Positions 1 to 7,842 of a DNA stretch of 64,000 bases are shown here, piece by piece (the first letter of the stretch is position 1; every line of letters begins with the position of its first letter). This DNA is from Pseudomonas cremoricolorata (lineage in GTDB: Bacteria; Pseudomonadota; Gammaproteobacteria; Pseudomonadales; Pseudomonadaceae): contig NZ_CP009455.1 in the NCBI RefSeq assembly GCF_000759535.1, forward strand, positions 2,790,001 to 2,854,000, in the 5' to 3' direction. Under the pieces are notes generated by a model. The model did no database searches and was not told the DNA's origin. It was given only the letters and a program-made list of their open reading frames with translations. Position numbers and translations under genes: made by a program.

Positions 1-279
1 GACTTCTCGGCAGTGCTGGCAGCCGAGGCGCAGAAGCAGGACAACGGCCGCGTGGCACTGACCCGCACCAACGGCAGGCACATCGAAGCCGAGGGCCTGA
101 GCGGCGCTGACGAAGCGCTGATGTACCGCATTCCGACCCAGCCGTCGATTGACCAGAACACCGTCGATGCGCAGATGGAGCAGTCCAACTATGCGCAAAA
201 CGCGCTGGACTTCCAGGCCAGCTTCACTCTGCTCAACAGCAAATTCAAAGGGCTGGTATCGGCCCTGCGCGGAGAGTGA
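1..279 (+). CDS. flgB: Flagellar proximal rod protein FlgB (5' end outside window)
   Basis: This is the last 92 codons of FlgB, open from base 1 with the start upstream of the window. FlgB is a proximal rod subunit exported by the flagellar type III apparatus; it assembles between the MS-ring and the distal rod. The C-terminal part has the amphipathic heptad pattern of rod and hook proteins (SNYAQNALDFQASFTLLNSK), which packs in the axial coiled-coil core. The stop is followed within a few bases by flgC, as in other Pseudomonas flgBCDE operons. The promoter and N-terminus cannot be seen. Confidence 0.95.
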   Translation, partial: DFSAVLAAEAQKQDNGRVALTRTNGRHIEAEGLSGADEALMYRIPTQPSIDQNTVDAQMEQSNYAQNALDFQASFTLLNSKFKGLVSALRGE

Positions 280-281
280 CC

Positions 282-725
282 ATGTCCCTTGCCAACGTCT
301 TCAATATCGCCGGTAGCGGCATGAGCGCGCAGAACACCCGGCTCAACACCGTGGCGTCGAACATCGCCAACGCCGAAACCGTGTCCTCGAGCATCGATCA
401 GACCTACCGCGCCCGCCACCCGGTGTTCGCCACCACCTTCGAGCAGGCGCAAAACGGCGCCGGGCAATCGTTGTTCGAGGACCAGGGCCAGGCCGGACGC
501 GGCGTGCAGGTCACCGGCATCGTCGAGGACCAGAGCGATCTGCAGGCGCGCTACGAGCCCAACCACCCGGCGGCGAACAAGGACGGCTACGTCTACTACC
601 CCAACGTCAACGTGGTGCAGGAAATGGCTGACATGATTTCCGCCAGCCGCTCGTTCCAGACCAACGCCGAGCTGATGAACACGGCCAAGACCATGATGCA
701 GAAAGTCCTGACCCTGGGTCAGTAA
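282..725 (+). CDS. flgC: Flagellar proximal rod protein FlgC
   Basis: FlgC (147 aa) is a proximal rod subunit secreted through the flagellar export gate. The N-terminus (MSLANVFNIAGSGMSAQNTR followed by LNTVASNIANAET) is the rod/hook family signature, and the C-terminus (VNVVQEMADMISASRSFQTN) is the matching axial helix. I start at the ATG at 282. A GTG two codons earlier (276) overlaps the flgB stop, but the ATG gives the usual FlgC N-terminus, with GGAGAG upstream. It is translationally tight with flgB and lies 13 bp before flgD. Confidence 0.96.
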   Translation: MSLANVFNIAGSGMSAQNTRLNTVASNIANAETVSSSIDQTYRARHPVFATTFEQAQNGAGQSLFEDQGQAGRGVQVTGIVEDQSDLQARYEPNHPAANKDGYVYYPNVNVVQEMADMISASRSFQTNAELMNTAKTMMQKVLTLGQ

Positions 726-738
726 GCGGGATATCGCC

Positions 739-1434
739 ATGAACAGCACAGACAGCGTCAACGGTTCAAGCTACCTGACCTCACTGCAACAGCAGCGCTC
801 CTCCACAAACGCCAGCAGCGGCACCGCCGGCAGCGCGTTGGGCAAGGACGCGTTCCTGCAGTTGCTGGTGACCCAGATGAAAAACCAGAACCCGCTCGAT
901 CCGCAGCAGAACGGCGAGTTCGTCGCCCAGCTGGCGCAGTTCAGCAGCCTGGAAAGCATGCAGACCCTGAACAGCTCGGTGAACAGCATTCTCCAGGGCT
1001 TCCAGTCGTCCACCGCCTTGCAGGCGTCGTCGCTGGTCGGGCGCAACGTGGTGGTGCAGACCGACACCGCCAGCGTCGATACCAGCAAGGACATGAAGGG
1101 CTCGGTCAACCTCAGCGCCTCGAGCACGGCGGTCAAGGTGGGCGTGTACAACAGCCAGGGCGACCTGGTGCGTACCCTCGATCTGGGCAGCAAGAGCGGC
1201 GGGCTGGCCGAGTTCACGTGGGATGGCCGCGATGCCAAGGGCGAAGTGGCGCCAGCCGGTGCCTACACCTTCAAGGCCACGGCCGATATCAAGGGCACCG
1301 CCACCGCCATGACCACCAACCTGCCAGCCACGGTCAACAGCGTTACCACCGGCGTCAACGGCAGCGAAATGATGTTGAACCTGGCAGGGCTGGGCAGTGT
1401 GCCCCTGTCGAAAGTCCAAGTGATCGGAATCTGA
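739..1434 (+). CDS. flgD: Flagellar hook assembly (cap) protein FlgD
   Basis: FlgD (231 aa) is the scaffold that caps the growing hook and guides FlgE polymerisation; it is absent from the finished organelle. The conserved N-terminal block is clear (LGKDAFLQLLVTQMKNQNPL, then a Q-rich EFVAQLAQFSSLESMQ segment around residues 35-75). The C-terminal half contains the FlgD Ig-like/tudor part with the LAEFTWDGRDAKGEVAPAG motif. It sits between flgC and flgE in the expected operon order. The length is normal for the family. Confidence 0.96.
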   Translation: MNSTDSVNGSSYLTSLQQQRSSTNASSGTAGSALGKDAFLQLLVTQMKNQNPLDPQQNGEFVAQLAQFSSLESMQTLNSSVNSILQGFQSSTALQASSLVGRNVVVQTDTASVDTSKDMKGSVNLSASSTAVKVGVYNSQGDLVRTLDLGSKSGGLAEFTWDGRDAKGEVAPAGAYTFKATADIKGTATAMTTNLPATVNSVTTGVNGSEMMLNLAGLGSVPLSKVQVIGI

Positions 1435-1464
1435 GGGCCGACCGACGTCGGCAGGAGTGAGTAA

Positions 1465-2784
1465 ATGTCTTTCAATATCGGACTGAGCGGGCTGTATGCA
1501 GCCAACAAGGCCCTCAACGTCACCGGTAACAACATCGCCAACGTGGCGACCACCGGCTTCAAGTCCTCGCGCGCCGAGTTCGCCGACCAGTATTCGGCCT
1601 CGGTACGCGGCACCAGCGGCCGCACCGATGTCGGCAGCGGCGTGCGTACCGCCGCGGTATCGCAGATGTTCAGCTCGGGCAACATCGTCAGCACTGGCAA
1701 GAGCCTGGACCTTGCCATCGACGGCAATGGCTTCTTCGCCATGGACGACAACGGCTCGCGCATCTACACCCGCGCCGGCGCGTTCTACAGCGACAAGGAC
1801 GGCAAGATCGTCAATGCCTCTGGTGCCAATCTGCAGGGTTATCCTGTCGATGCCGAGGGCAAGGTGGTGCGTGGTGCGCTGACCGATCTGCAGATCGACA
1901 CTTCGAACCTGGCGCCCAAGCCGACCTCGAAGATCAGCGAGACCCTCAACCTCAATTCCACCGCCACCGCGCCCAAGGTCACCCCGTTCAACCCGGCTGA
2001 CGTCGACAGCTACAACCATACGTTCAACACCGAGCTGTACGACAGCCAAGGCAACCTGCACCAGCTGAATCAGTACTTCGTGCGTGACACGGTCAGCAAC
2101 TCGTGGACCATGTACACCACGGTCAACGGCCGCAACCCGACCGACCCGACCAACACCACGCCGCTGGTCAACAACCTGCCGTTCAAGTCCGATGGTTCGT
2201 TGGATGTAGACGCCATGACCGCAGGTCCGGTGACAGGCGGTCTGTCGATCGGTACCGACAAGACCTTCCAGGTCGATGGCTGGGTGCCGGGTCACAAGAA
2301 CGCCCTGGGCGACTGGGCGAGCAACGGCGCCACGGCCAACCCGACCGGGGTGCGCCTGGACATGCTCGCCACCACCCAGTACAACGCCGCCTCGGCGACC
2401 ACCGCCAAGACCCAGGATGGCTATGCCACCGGTGAGCTGTCCGGCCTTGCGGTGGACACCAGCGGCAACCTGTTCGCCAGCTTCACCAATGGCCGTGACA
2501 AGGTCATTGGCCAGGTGGCGATGGCCACCTTCGCCAACCTGCAGGGCCTGACCCCGGTCGGTGGCACGGCATGGAAAGAGTCGTATGCCTCCGGCGTGCC
2601 GGTGGTGGGCGAGCCGGACACCGGCACCCTGGGCAAGATCACTGGCGGCGCGCTGGAAGACTCCAACGTCGACCTCACCGGCGAGCTGGTCAACCTGATC
2701 AAGGCGCAGAGCAACTACCAGGCCAACGCCAAGACCATCTCGACCGAGAACACCATCCTGCAGACCATCATCCAGATGGCGTGA
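1465..2784 (+). CDS. flgE: Flagellar hook protein FlgE
   Basis: FlgE (439 aa) builds the flexible hook that couples rod to filament. The N-terminus (MSFNIGLSGLYAANKALNVT, NNIANVATTGFKSSRAEF) and C-terminus (LTGELVNLIKAQSNYQANAK, ending TILQTIIQMA) are the paired hook-family helices. The central variable region forms the outer hook domains. The start has a good ribosome site (AGGAGT at about 1452-1457). It is the last of the flgBCDE group; a small secreted-protein gene and a sigma-54 element follow before flgF. Confidence 0.97.
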   Translation: MSFNIGLSGLYAANKALNVTGNNIANVATTGFKSSRAEFADQYSASVRGTSGRTDVGSGVRTAAVSQMFSSGNIVSTGKSLDLAIDGNGFFAMDDNGSRIYTRAGAFYSDKDGKIVNASGANLQGYPVDAEGKVVRGALTDLQIDTSNLAPKPTSKISETLNLNSTATAPKVTPFNPADVDSYNHTFNTELYDSQGNLHQLNQYFVRDTVSNSWTMYTTVNGRNPTDPTNTTPLVNNLPFKSDGSLDVDAMTAGPVTGGLSIGTDKTFQVDGWVPGHKNALGDWASNGATANPTGVRLDMLATTQYNAASATTAKTQDGYATGELSGLAVDTSGNLFASFTNGRDKVIGQVAMATFANLQGLTPVGGTAWKESYASGVPVVGEPDTGTLGKITGGALEDSNVDLTGELVNLIKAQSNYQANAKTISTENTILQTIIQMA

Positions 2785-2847
2785 CGCGGCTTCAGGCGGG
2801 TGCGCCGCTACGGCGGCCACCGGCTTGTGGGTCGGCGCGAATCCTTC

Positions 2848-3039
2848 ATGAAAAAAGCCTTTCTCATCAGCGTGTTCTGCCTGCTGCTCGGCCATGCCTG
2901 GGTACAGGCCGCGCCTGCGCCTTTTCAGCTGTGGCAAAGCAAGCTCACCGGCCGCTACCTGTGCAGCCAGCACAAGCCAGGCGAGGGCTGGGTGTGGCAT
3001 GCCGGGCCCTTCGACAACGCCGGCTGCCGGCCGCGCTGA
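2848..3039 (+). CDS. Small putative secreted protein between flgE and flgF
   Basis: This 63-aa ORF was not recognised as a named family. It starts with a classical Sec signal peptide (MKKAFLISVFCLLLGHAWVQ, predicted cleavage after VQA about residue 21). A mature part of about 42 aa follows, rich in Trp, Gly and Pro, with two cysteines (39 and 60) that could form a disulfide in the periplasm. The ATG at 2848 is chosen because it begins the signal sequence; an in-frame ATG at 2800 would put charged residues in front of it. It lies in the gap between two flagellar operons and may be cotranscribed with flgE. Its function is unknown, and a flagellar role is only suggested by position. Confidence 0.6.
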   Translation: MKKAFLISVFCLLLGHAWVQAAPAPFQLWQSKLTGRYLCSQHKPGEGWVWHAGPFDNAGCRPR

Positions 3040-3137
3040 GCCGGCTTGCCGGCGCCTGGCAAGAAGTTGCCAGCAAACCGACACTCTGACGCTCTCTGTC
3101 CTGCTCGAACCCCCGTAAAACAAGGCTTTCGCCAAGT

Positions 3138-3153
3138 TGGTTCGATCCTTGCT
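3138..3153 (+). promoter_or_regulatory. Sigma-54 promoter of flgF operon
   Basis: TGGTTCG-ATCC-TTGCT matches the -24/-12 consensus TGGCACG-N4-TTGCW with correct GG-N10-GC spacing, about 50 bp before the flgF start. In Pseudomonas the flgF-L genes are sigma-54 dependent and lie below FleQ/FleR, which fits. Confidence 0.75.
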
Positions 3154-3203
3154 TGATGCCGAGCACAGCGACAACGTTGCGCTTCGAACACAGAGGATCA
3201 TCC

Positions 3204-3944
3204 GTGGACAAGATGCTTTACGTGGCCATGACCGGCGCCAGCCAGAACGCATTGGCCCAGCAGGCCCATGCCAACAACCTGGCGAACATTTCCACCACCG
3301 GTTTCCAGCGTGATCTGGAGCAGGCGCGATCGATGCCGGTGTTCGGTGACAGCTTTCCGTCGCGCGCCTACGCCATGACCGAGCGGCCGGCCACCGACTT
3401 CTCCGCTGGGGCGATGATCGAGACCGGGCGCGAGCTGGACGTGGCCGTTTCGGGCTCTGGGTTCATGGCCGTGCAGGCGCCCGACGGCAGCGAGGCTTAT
3501 GTGCGCACCGGCAGCCTGAACATCGACGCCCTCGGCGTGCTGCGTGCCGGCAACGGCATGCCGGTGCTGGGTAACGGCGGCCCGATCGCCGTGCCGCCGG
3601 AGCAGAAGGTCGAGGTGGGTGACGACGGCACCATCAGCATCCGCGCCATGGGTGAAGACCCGCGGGTGATGGCTCAGGTCGACCGCATCAAGCTGGTCAA
3701 TCCCGACACAAAAGGGCTGGTGAAGGGCCTCGATGGCCTGATCCACACCAGCAGCGGCCAGCCGGCCGATGCCGACGTCAACGTGCGCGTGGTGTCTGGC
3801 TTTCTCGAAGCGAGCAACGTCAACGCAGTGGAAGAAATGACCTCGATGCTGTCGCTGTCTCGCCAGTTCGAGCTGCACATCAAGATGATGAACGCGGCCA
3901 AGGAAGGCGATGAAGCCATGGCGCGTGTTTTGCAAATCGGCTGA
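3204..3944 (+). CDS. flgF: Flagellar proximal rod protein FlgF
   Basis: FlgF (246 aa) is a rod subunit just below the distal rod FlgG. It carries the rod/hook N-terminal signature (DKMLYVAMTGASQNALAQQA, NNLANISTTGFQRDL) and a C-terminal axial helix (EEMTSMLSLSRQFELHIKMM). I start at the GTG at 3204, preceded by AGAGGA at 3192-3197. The longer reading from 3153 would add 17 residues foreign to the family and would overlap the sigma-54 promoter. It heads the flgFGHIJKL run. Confidence 0.95.
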   Translation: MDKMLYVAMTGASQNALAQQAHANNLANISTTGFQRDLEQARSMPVFGDSFPSRAYAMTERPATDFSAGAMIETGRELDVAVSGSGFMAVQAPDGSEAYVRTGSLNIDALGVLRAGNGMPVLGNGGPIAVPPEQKVEVGDDGTISIRAMGEDPRVMAQVDRIKLVNPDTKGLVKGLDGLIHTSSGQPADADVNVRVVSGFLEASNVNAVEEMTSMLSLSRQFELHIKMMNAAKEGDEAMARVLQIG

Positions 3945-3992
3945 TCACACTTGAACGTGCGCCGTAAAACAGGCGCACCAGGAGAATACTGA

Positions 3993-4778
3993 ATGCTTCC
4001 GGCTCTGTGGGTCGCCAAGACCGGCTTGTCCGCCCAGGACACCAACCTGACCGTGGTTTCCAACAACCTGGCCAACGTTTCCACCACCGGCTTCAAGCGT
4101 GACCGCGCTGAATTCCAGGACCTGCTGTACCAGGTCAAGCGCCAGCCCGGTGCCCAGTCGACCCAGGACAGCGAGCTGCCTTCGGGTCTGCAGGTCGGTA
4201 CCGGTGTGCGCGTGGTCGGCACCCAGAAAAGCTTTACCGCCGGCAGCCTGCAAACCACCGAGAACCCGCTGGACATGGCGATCAACGGGCGCGGCTTCTT
4301 CCAGGTCCTGCAACCGGACGGCACCGTCTCATACACCCGTGACGGCACCTTCCACCTCAACTCCGACGGGCAGATCGTCACCGCCAATGGCTTCGCTCTC
4401 GAGCCTGCCGTGGTCGTGCCCAACGACGCGCAGACCTTCACCGTGGGCCAGGACGGCACTGTCTCGATCACCACCGCCGGCAACCCGGCCGCACAGGTGA
4501 TCGGCAACATCCAGACCGCCGACTTCATCAACCCGGCCGGCCTGCAGGCCATCGGCAACAACCTGTTCTTCGAAACCGCCGCCAGCGGCGCGCCACAGGT
4601 TGGCACCCCGGGCCTGAACGGCTTCGGTACCACGCAGCAGATGACCCTGGAAAACTCCAACGTCAGCACCGTGGAAGAACTGGTGAACATGATCACCACC
4701 CAGCGCGCCTACGAGATGAACTCCAAGGTCATCTCCACCGCCGACAAGATGCTGTCGTTCGTCACCCAGCAACTGTGA
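3993..4778 (+). CDS. flgG: Flagellar distal rod protein FlgG
   Basis: FlgG (261 aa) forms the distal rod that passes through the P- and L-rings. It has the signature [19 protein letters not shown] with [18 protein letters not shown], and the C-terminal helix [19 protein letters not shown]. The length is the family norm. AGGAG lies at 3980-3984. A 48-bp gap separates it from flgF, and flgH follows after 40 bp. Confidence 0.97.
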   Translation: MLPALWVAKTGLSAQDTNLTVVSNNLANVSTTGFKRDRAEFQDLLYQVKRQPGAQSTQDSELPSGLQVGTGVRVVGTQKSFTAGSLQTTENPLDMAINGRGFFQVLQPDGTVSYTRDGTFHLNSDGQIVTANGFALEPAVVVPNDAQTFTVGQDGTVSITTAGNPAAQVIGNIQTADFINPAGLQAIGNNLFFETAASGAPQVGTPGLNGFGTTQQMTLENSNVSTVEELVNMITTQRAYEMNSKVISTADKMLSFVTQQL

Positions 4779-4818
4779 ACCCCGTTTCCCGCGCCCGTTA
4801 CACCGTGAGGTACGCGCC

Positions 4819-5514
4819 ATGAGTCGTCTGTTGTCCGTGTTCGCCCTGGCAGGAACCGTGTCGCTGGTCGGGTGCGTGGCGCCCGCCGCCAAGCCCAACG
4901 ACCCGTATTACGCCCCAGTCCTGCCGCGCACGCCGCTGCCGGCCGCGGCCAACAACGGCTCGATTTACCAGGCTGGCTTCGAGCAGAACCTGTACAGCGA
5001 TCGCAAAGCGTTCCGCGTCGGTGACATCATCACCATCACCCTCAACGAGCGCACCTCGGCGAGCAAGAACGCAGGCTCGCAGATCGCCAAGAACAGCAAG
5101 GCCAAGCTCGGTCTGACCTCGCTGTTCGGCAGTTCGGCGACCACCAACAACCCGTTCGGTGGCGGCGACCTGTCGCTCAGCGGCGGCTACAGCGGCGATC
5201 GCTCGACCAAAGGCGACAGCAAGGCCAACCAGGGCAATACCCTGACCGGTTCGATCACCGTGACCGTGGCCGACGTGCTGCCCAACGGCATCATCTCGGT
5301 ACGGGGCGAGAAGTGGATGACCCTCAACACCGGTGACGAGCTGGTGCGTATTGCCGGGCTGGTGCGGGCCGATGACATCGCCACCGACAACACCGTGTCG
5401 TCCACCCGCATCGCCGATGCCCGCATCACCTATTCGGGTACCGGCTCGTTCGCCGACGCCAGCCAGCCTGGGTGGCTGGACCGCTTTTTCATGAGCCCGC
5501 TTTGGCCCTTCTGA
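4819..5514 (+). CDS. flgH: Flagellar L-ring lipoprotein FlgH
   Basis: FlgH (231 aa) builds the outer-membrane L-ring bushing around the distal rod. A lipoprotein signal is visible: a hydrophobic N-terminus ending in a lipobox LVGC, with the lipidated Cys at residue 19. The mature part has the conserved [17 protein letters not shown] segment and ends in the typical [14 protein letters not shown]. It is exported by Sec and sorted to the outer membrane by Lol, not by the flagellar export gate. flgI follows 12 bp later. Confidence 0.96.
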   Translation: MSRLLSVFALAGTVSLVGCVAPAAKPNDPYYAPVLPRTPLPAAANNGSIYQAGFEQNLYSDRKAFRVGDIITITLNERTSASKNAGSQIAKNSKAKLGLTSLFGSSATTNNPFGGGDLSLSGGYSGDRSTKGDSKANQGNTLTGSITVTVADVLPNGIISVRGEKWMTLNTGDELVRIAGLVRADDIATDNTVSSTRIADARITYSGTGSFADASQPGWLDRFFMSPLWPF

Positions 5515-5526
5515 GTACCGACGACC

Positions 5527-6636
5527 ATGTTCAACGCAAGGCAACTGCTCGCCGCGACCCTGCTGTTCACCTGCGCGTTCGCCGCCCACGCCGAACGTCT
5601 CAAGGACATCGCCAGCATTTCCGGCGTGCGCAGCAACCAGTTGATCGGCTACGGCCTGGTCGTGGGCCTGAACGGCACCGGTGACCAGACCACCCAGACC
5701 CCGTTCACCCTGCAGACCTTCAACAACATGCTGGCCCAGTTCGGCATCAAGGTGCCGCCGGGGTCGGGCAACGTGCAGCTGAAGAACGTCGCCGCGGTGT
5801 CGGTGCATGCCGATCTGCCGCCGTTCGCCAAGCCCGGGCAGGTGGTCGACATCACCGTGTCGTCCATCGGCAACTCCAAGAGCCTGCGCGGCGGCAGCCT
5901 GCTGATGACCCCGCTCAAGGGCATCGACGGCAATGTCTATGCCATCGCCCAGGGCAACCTGGTGGTCGGTGGCTTCGATGCCGAAGGCCGTGATGGCTCG
6001 AAGATCACCGTCAACGTGCCGTCGGCAGGACGCATTCCCGGTGGCGCCTCGGTGGAACGCACCGTGCCCAGCGGCTTCAACCAGGGCAACAGACTGACCT
6101 TGAACCTCAATCGCCCCGACTTCACCACCGCCAAGCACATCGTCGACAAGGTCAACGAACTGCTTGGCCCAGGGGTGGCCCAGGCGCTTGATGGGGGTTC
6201 GGTGCAGGTTACCGCGCCCATGGACCCTAGCCAGCGCGTCGACTACCTGTCGATTCTGGAAAACCTGGAAATCGATCCGGGCCAGGCGGTGGCCAAGGTC
6301 ATCATCAACTCGCGCACCGGTACCATCGTCATCGGCCAGAACGTCAAGGTTTCACCGGCCGCGGTGACCCACGGCAGCCTGACGGTGACCATCACCGAAG
6401 ATCCGATCGTCAGTCAGCCAGGCGCCTTCTCCAACGGCCAGACCGCCGTGGTGCCGCGCTCGCGGGTCAATGCCGAGCAGGAAGCCAAGCCAATGTTCAA
6501 GTTCGGTCCGGGTACCACGTTGGATGAGATCGTCCGCGCGGTGAACCAGGTCGGCGCGGCGCCTGGCGACCTGATGGCGATTCTCGAAGCCCTGAAACAG
6601 GCCGGCGCCCTGCAAGCCGACCTGATCGTGATCTGA
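5527..6636 (+). CDS. flgI: Flagellar P-ring protein FlgI
   Basis: FlgI (369 aa) forms the periplasmic P-ring. A cleavable Sec signal peptide of about 22 residues (ending AAHA before ERLKDIAS) precedes the conserved start of the mature protein. Family motifs include [20 protein letters not shown] and [20 protein letters not shown]; the C-terminus ends [10 protein letters not shown]. The length is standard. It lies between flgH and flgJ with short intergenic spacers. Confidence 0.97.
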   Translation: MFNARQLLAATLLFTCAFAAHAERLKDIASISGVRSNQLIGYGLVVGLNGTGDQTTQTPFTLQTFNNMLAQFGIKVPPGSGNVQLKNVAAVSVHADLPPFAKPGQVVDITVSSIGNSKSLRGGSLLMTPLKGIDGNVYAIAQGNLVVGGFDAEGRDGSKITVNVPSAGRIPGGASVERTVPSGFNQGNRLTLNLNRPDFTTAKHIVDKVNELLGPGVAQALDGGSVQVTAPMDPSQRVDYLSILENLEIDPGQAVAKVIINSRTGTIVIGQNVKVSPAAVTHGSLTVTITEDPIVSQPGAFSNGQTAVVPRSRVNAEQEAKPMFKFGPGTTLDEIVRAVNQVGAAPGDLMAILEALKQAGALQADLIVI

Positions 6637-6647
6637 GGTCTGCGCCG

Positions 6648-7832
6648 ATGACGCCCAAGAGCCTGGTATCGAACACGCCCGACAGTGGTGCCTACACCGA
6701 CCTCAATCGCCTGAGCTCGCTCAAGCATGGCGATCGCGACAGCGACGCCAACGTGCGCAAGGTGGCCAAGGAGTTCGAGTCGCTGTTCATCAGCGAAATG
6801 CTCAAGGCGTCGCGCAAGGCCAGTAACGTGGTCGCCGACGACAACCCGATGAACACCGATACGGTCAAGCAGTACCAGGACATGTACGACCAGCAGATGG
6901 CCGTGAGCATGTCCCGCGAAGGCGGCGGTATCGGATTGCAGGATGTGCTGGTGCGCCAGTTGTCCAAGACCAAAGCCAGCGCTGCCAGCGCCGCAGCCAG
7001 CCCGTTCCCGCGGGGCGGCCACGCGCCGACACTGTGGGGCGCGCAGGTCGCGGCGCCCGGCACCAGCGGCCAGAGCGGTGTTTTGCGCAACGATGTGGCG
7101 GCGCTCAATTCACGCCGGCTGGCCCTGCCGGGCAAGCTCACCGACCGCCTGCTGGCCGGCATCGTGCCGTCTGCGAGCGACCCCCGCGCGGCTGACGCCG
7201 CACCACGGCTGGGCCGCGACAGTGCAGTCGGTCACAGCGCAAGGCCGGCGCCCACGCTGGCCGTGCCGGCCGCCAACGGCCTGCAGATCGTCGGGCGCGC
7301 CGTGGCGCAACCGCCACTGGCCCCGCAGAAGGCCTTCTCCGGCAGCGACGAGTTCGTGCGCACCATGCTGCCCATGGCCGAAGAGGCGGCCAAGCGCATC
7401 GGCATCGATCCGCGTTACCTGGTGGCCCAGGCCGCACTGGAAACCGGTTGGGGCAAGTCGGTGATGCGCAACAGCGATGGCAGCAGCAGCCACAACCTGT
7501 TCGGCATCAAGGCCACCGGCAAGTGGCAGGGCGGCGAAGCCAGTGCCATCACCAGCGAGTTCCGCGATGGCAAGTTCGTCAAGGAGCGCGCGGCATTCCG
7601 TTCCTACGACTCCTATGCCGACAGCTTCCACGACCTGGTCAGCCTGCTGCAGGACAACGGCCGCTATAAAGATGCCGTCGCATCTGCCGATAAACCGGAC
7701 CAGTTTGCCCGAGAGCTGCAAAAGGCCGGCTACGCCACCGATCCTGATTACGCACGCAAGATCATCAGCATCGCCCGACAGCTGCAACCCACTGCCCAGT
7801 ACGCCATGGCCGGCTCTGCAAAGACTCTATAA
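6648..7832 (+). CDS. flgJ: FlgJ rod cap and peptidoglycan hydrolase
   Basis: FlgJ (394 aa) is the dual-domain form. The N-terminal rod-cap domain (about 20-105) includes the block KVAKEFESLFISEMLKASRK. A low-complexity Ala/Pro linker follows (about 106-225). The C-terminal glucosaminidase/muramidase domain (about 230-385) contains YLVAQAALETGWGKSVM with the likely catalytic Glu, and HNLFGIKATGKWQGGEA. The enzyme opens the cell wall so the rod can pass. A consensus FliA promoter lies within the 3' part of the gene and probably serves flgK. Confidence 0.96.
   Translation: MTPKSLVSNTPDSGAYTDLNRLSSLKHGDRDSDANVRKVAKEFESLFISEMLKASRKASNVVADDNPMNTDTVKQYQDMYDQQMAVSMSREGGGIGLQDVLVRQLSKTKASAASAAASPFPRGGHAPTLWGAQVAAPGTSGQSGVLRNDVAALNSRRLALPGKLTDRLLAGIVPSASDPRAADAAPRLGRDSAVGHSARPAPTLAVPAANGLQIVGRAVAQPPLAPQKAFSGSDEFVRTMLPMAEEAAKRIGIDPRYLVAQAALETGWGKSVMRNSDGSSSHNLFGIKATGKWQGGEASAITSEFRDGKFVKERAAFRSYDSYADSFHDLVSLLQDNGRYKDAVASADKPDQFARELQKAGYATDPDYARKIISIARQLQPTAQYAMAGSAKTL
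7667..7693 (+). promoter_or_regulatory. FliA (sigma-28) promoter inside flgJ, for flgK-flgL
   Basis: TAAA, a 15-base spacer and GCCGATAA form an exact flagellar sigma-28 consensus, about 150 bp before the flgK start and inside the flgJ reading frame. In enteric bacteria flgKL has its own FliA promoter, so an equivalent late boost of the hook-junction proteins is plausible here. Codon constraint could produce such a match by chance, but all core positions fit. Confidence 0.6.
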
Positions 7833-7842
7833 GGATTGACCC

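Noticed and set aside
781..3252. 823-aa minus-strand open frame opposite flgD-flgE
   Set aside because: A long open antisense frame expected from high-GC codon bias; the plus strand carries clear flagellar proteins and the antisense product has no recognisable domain.
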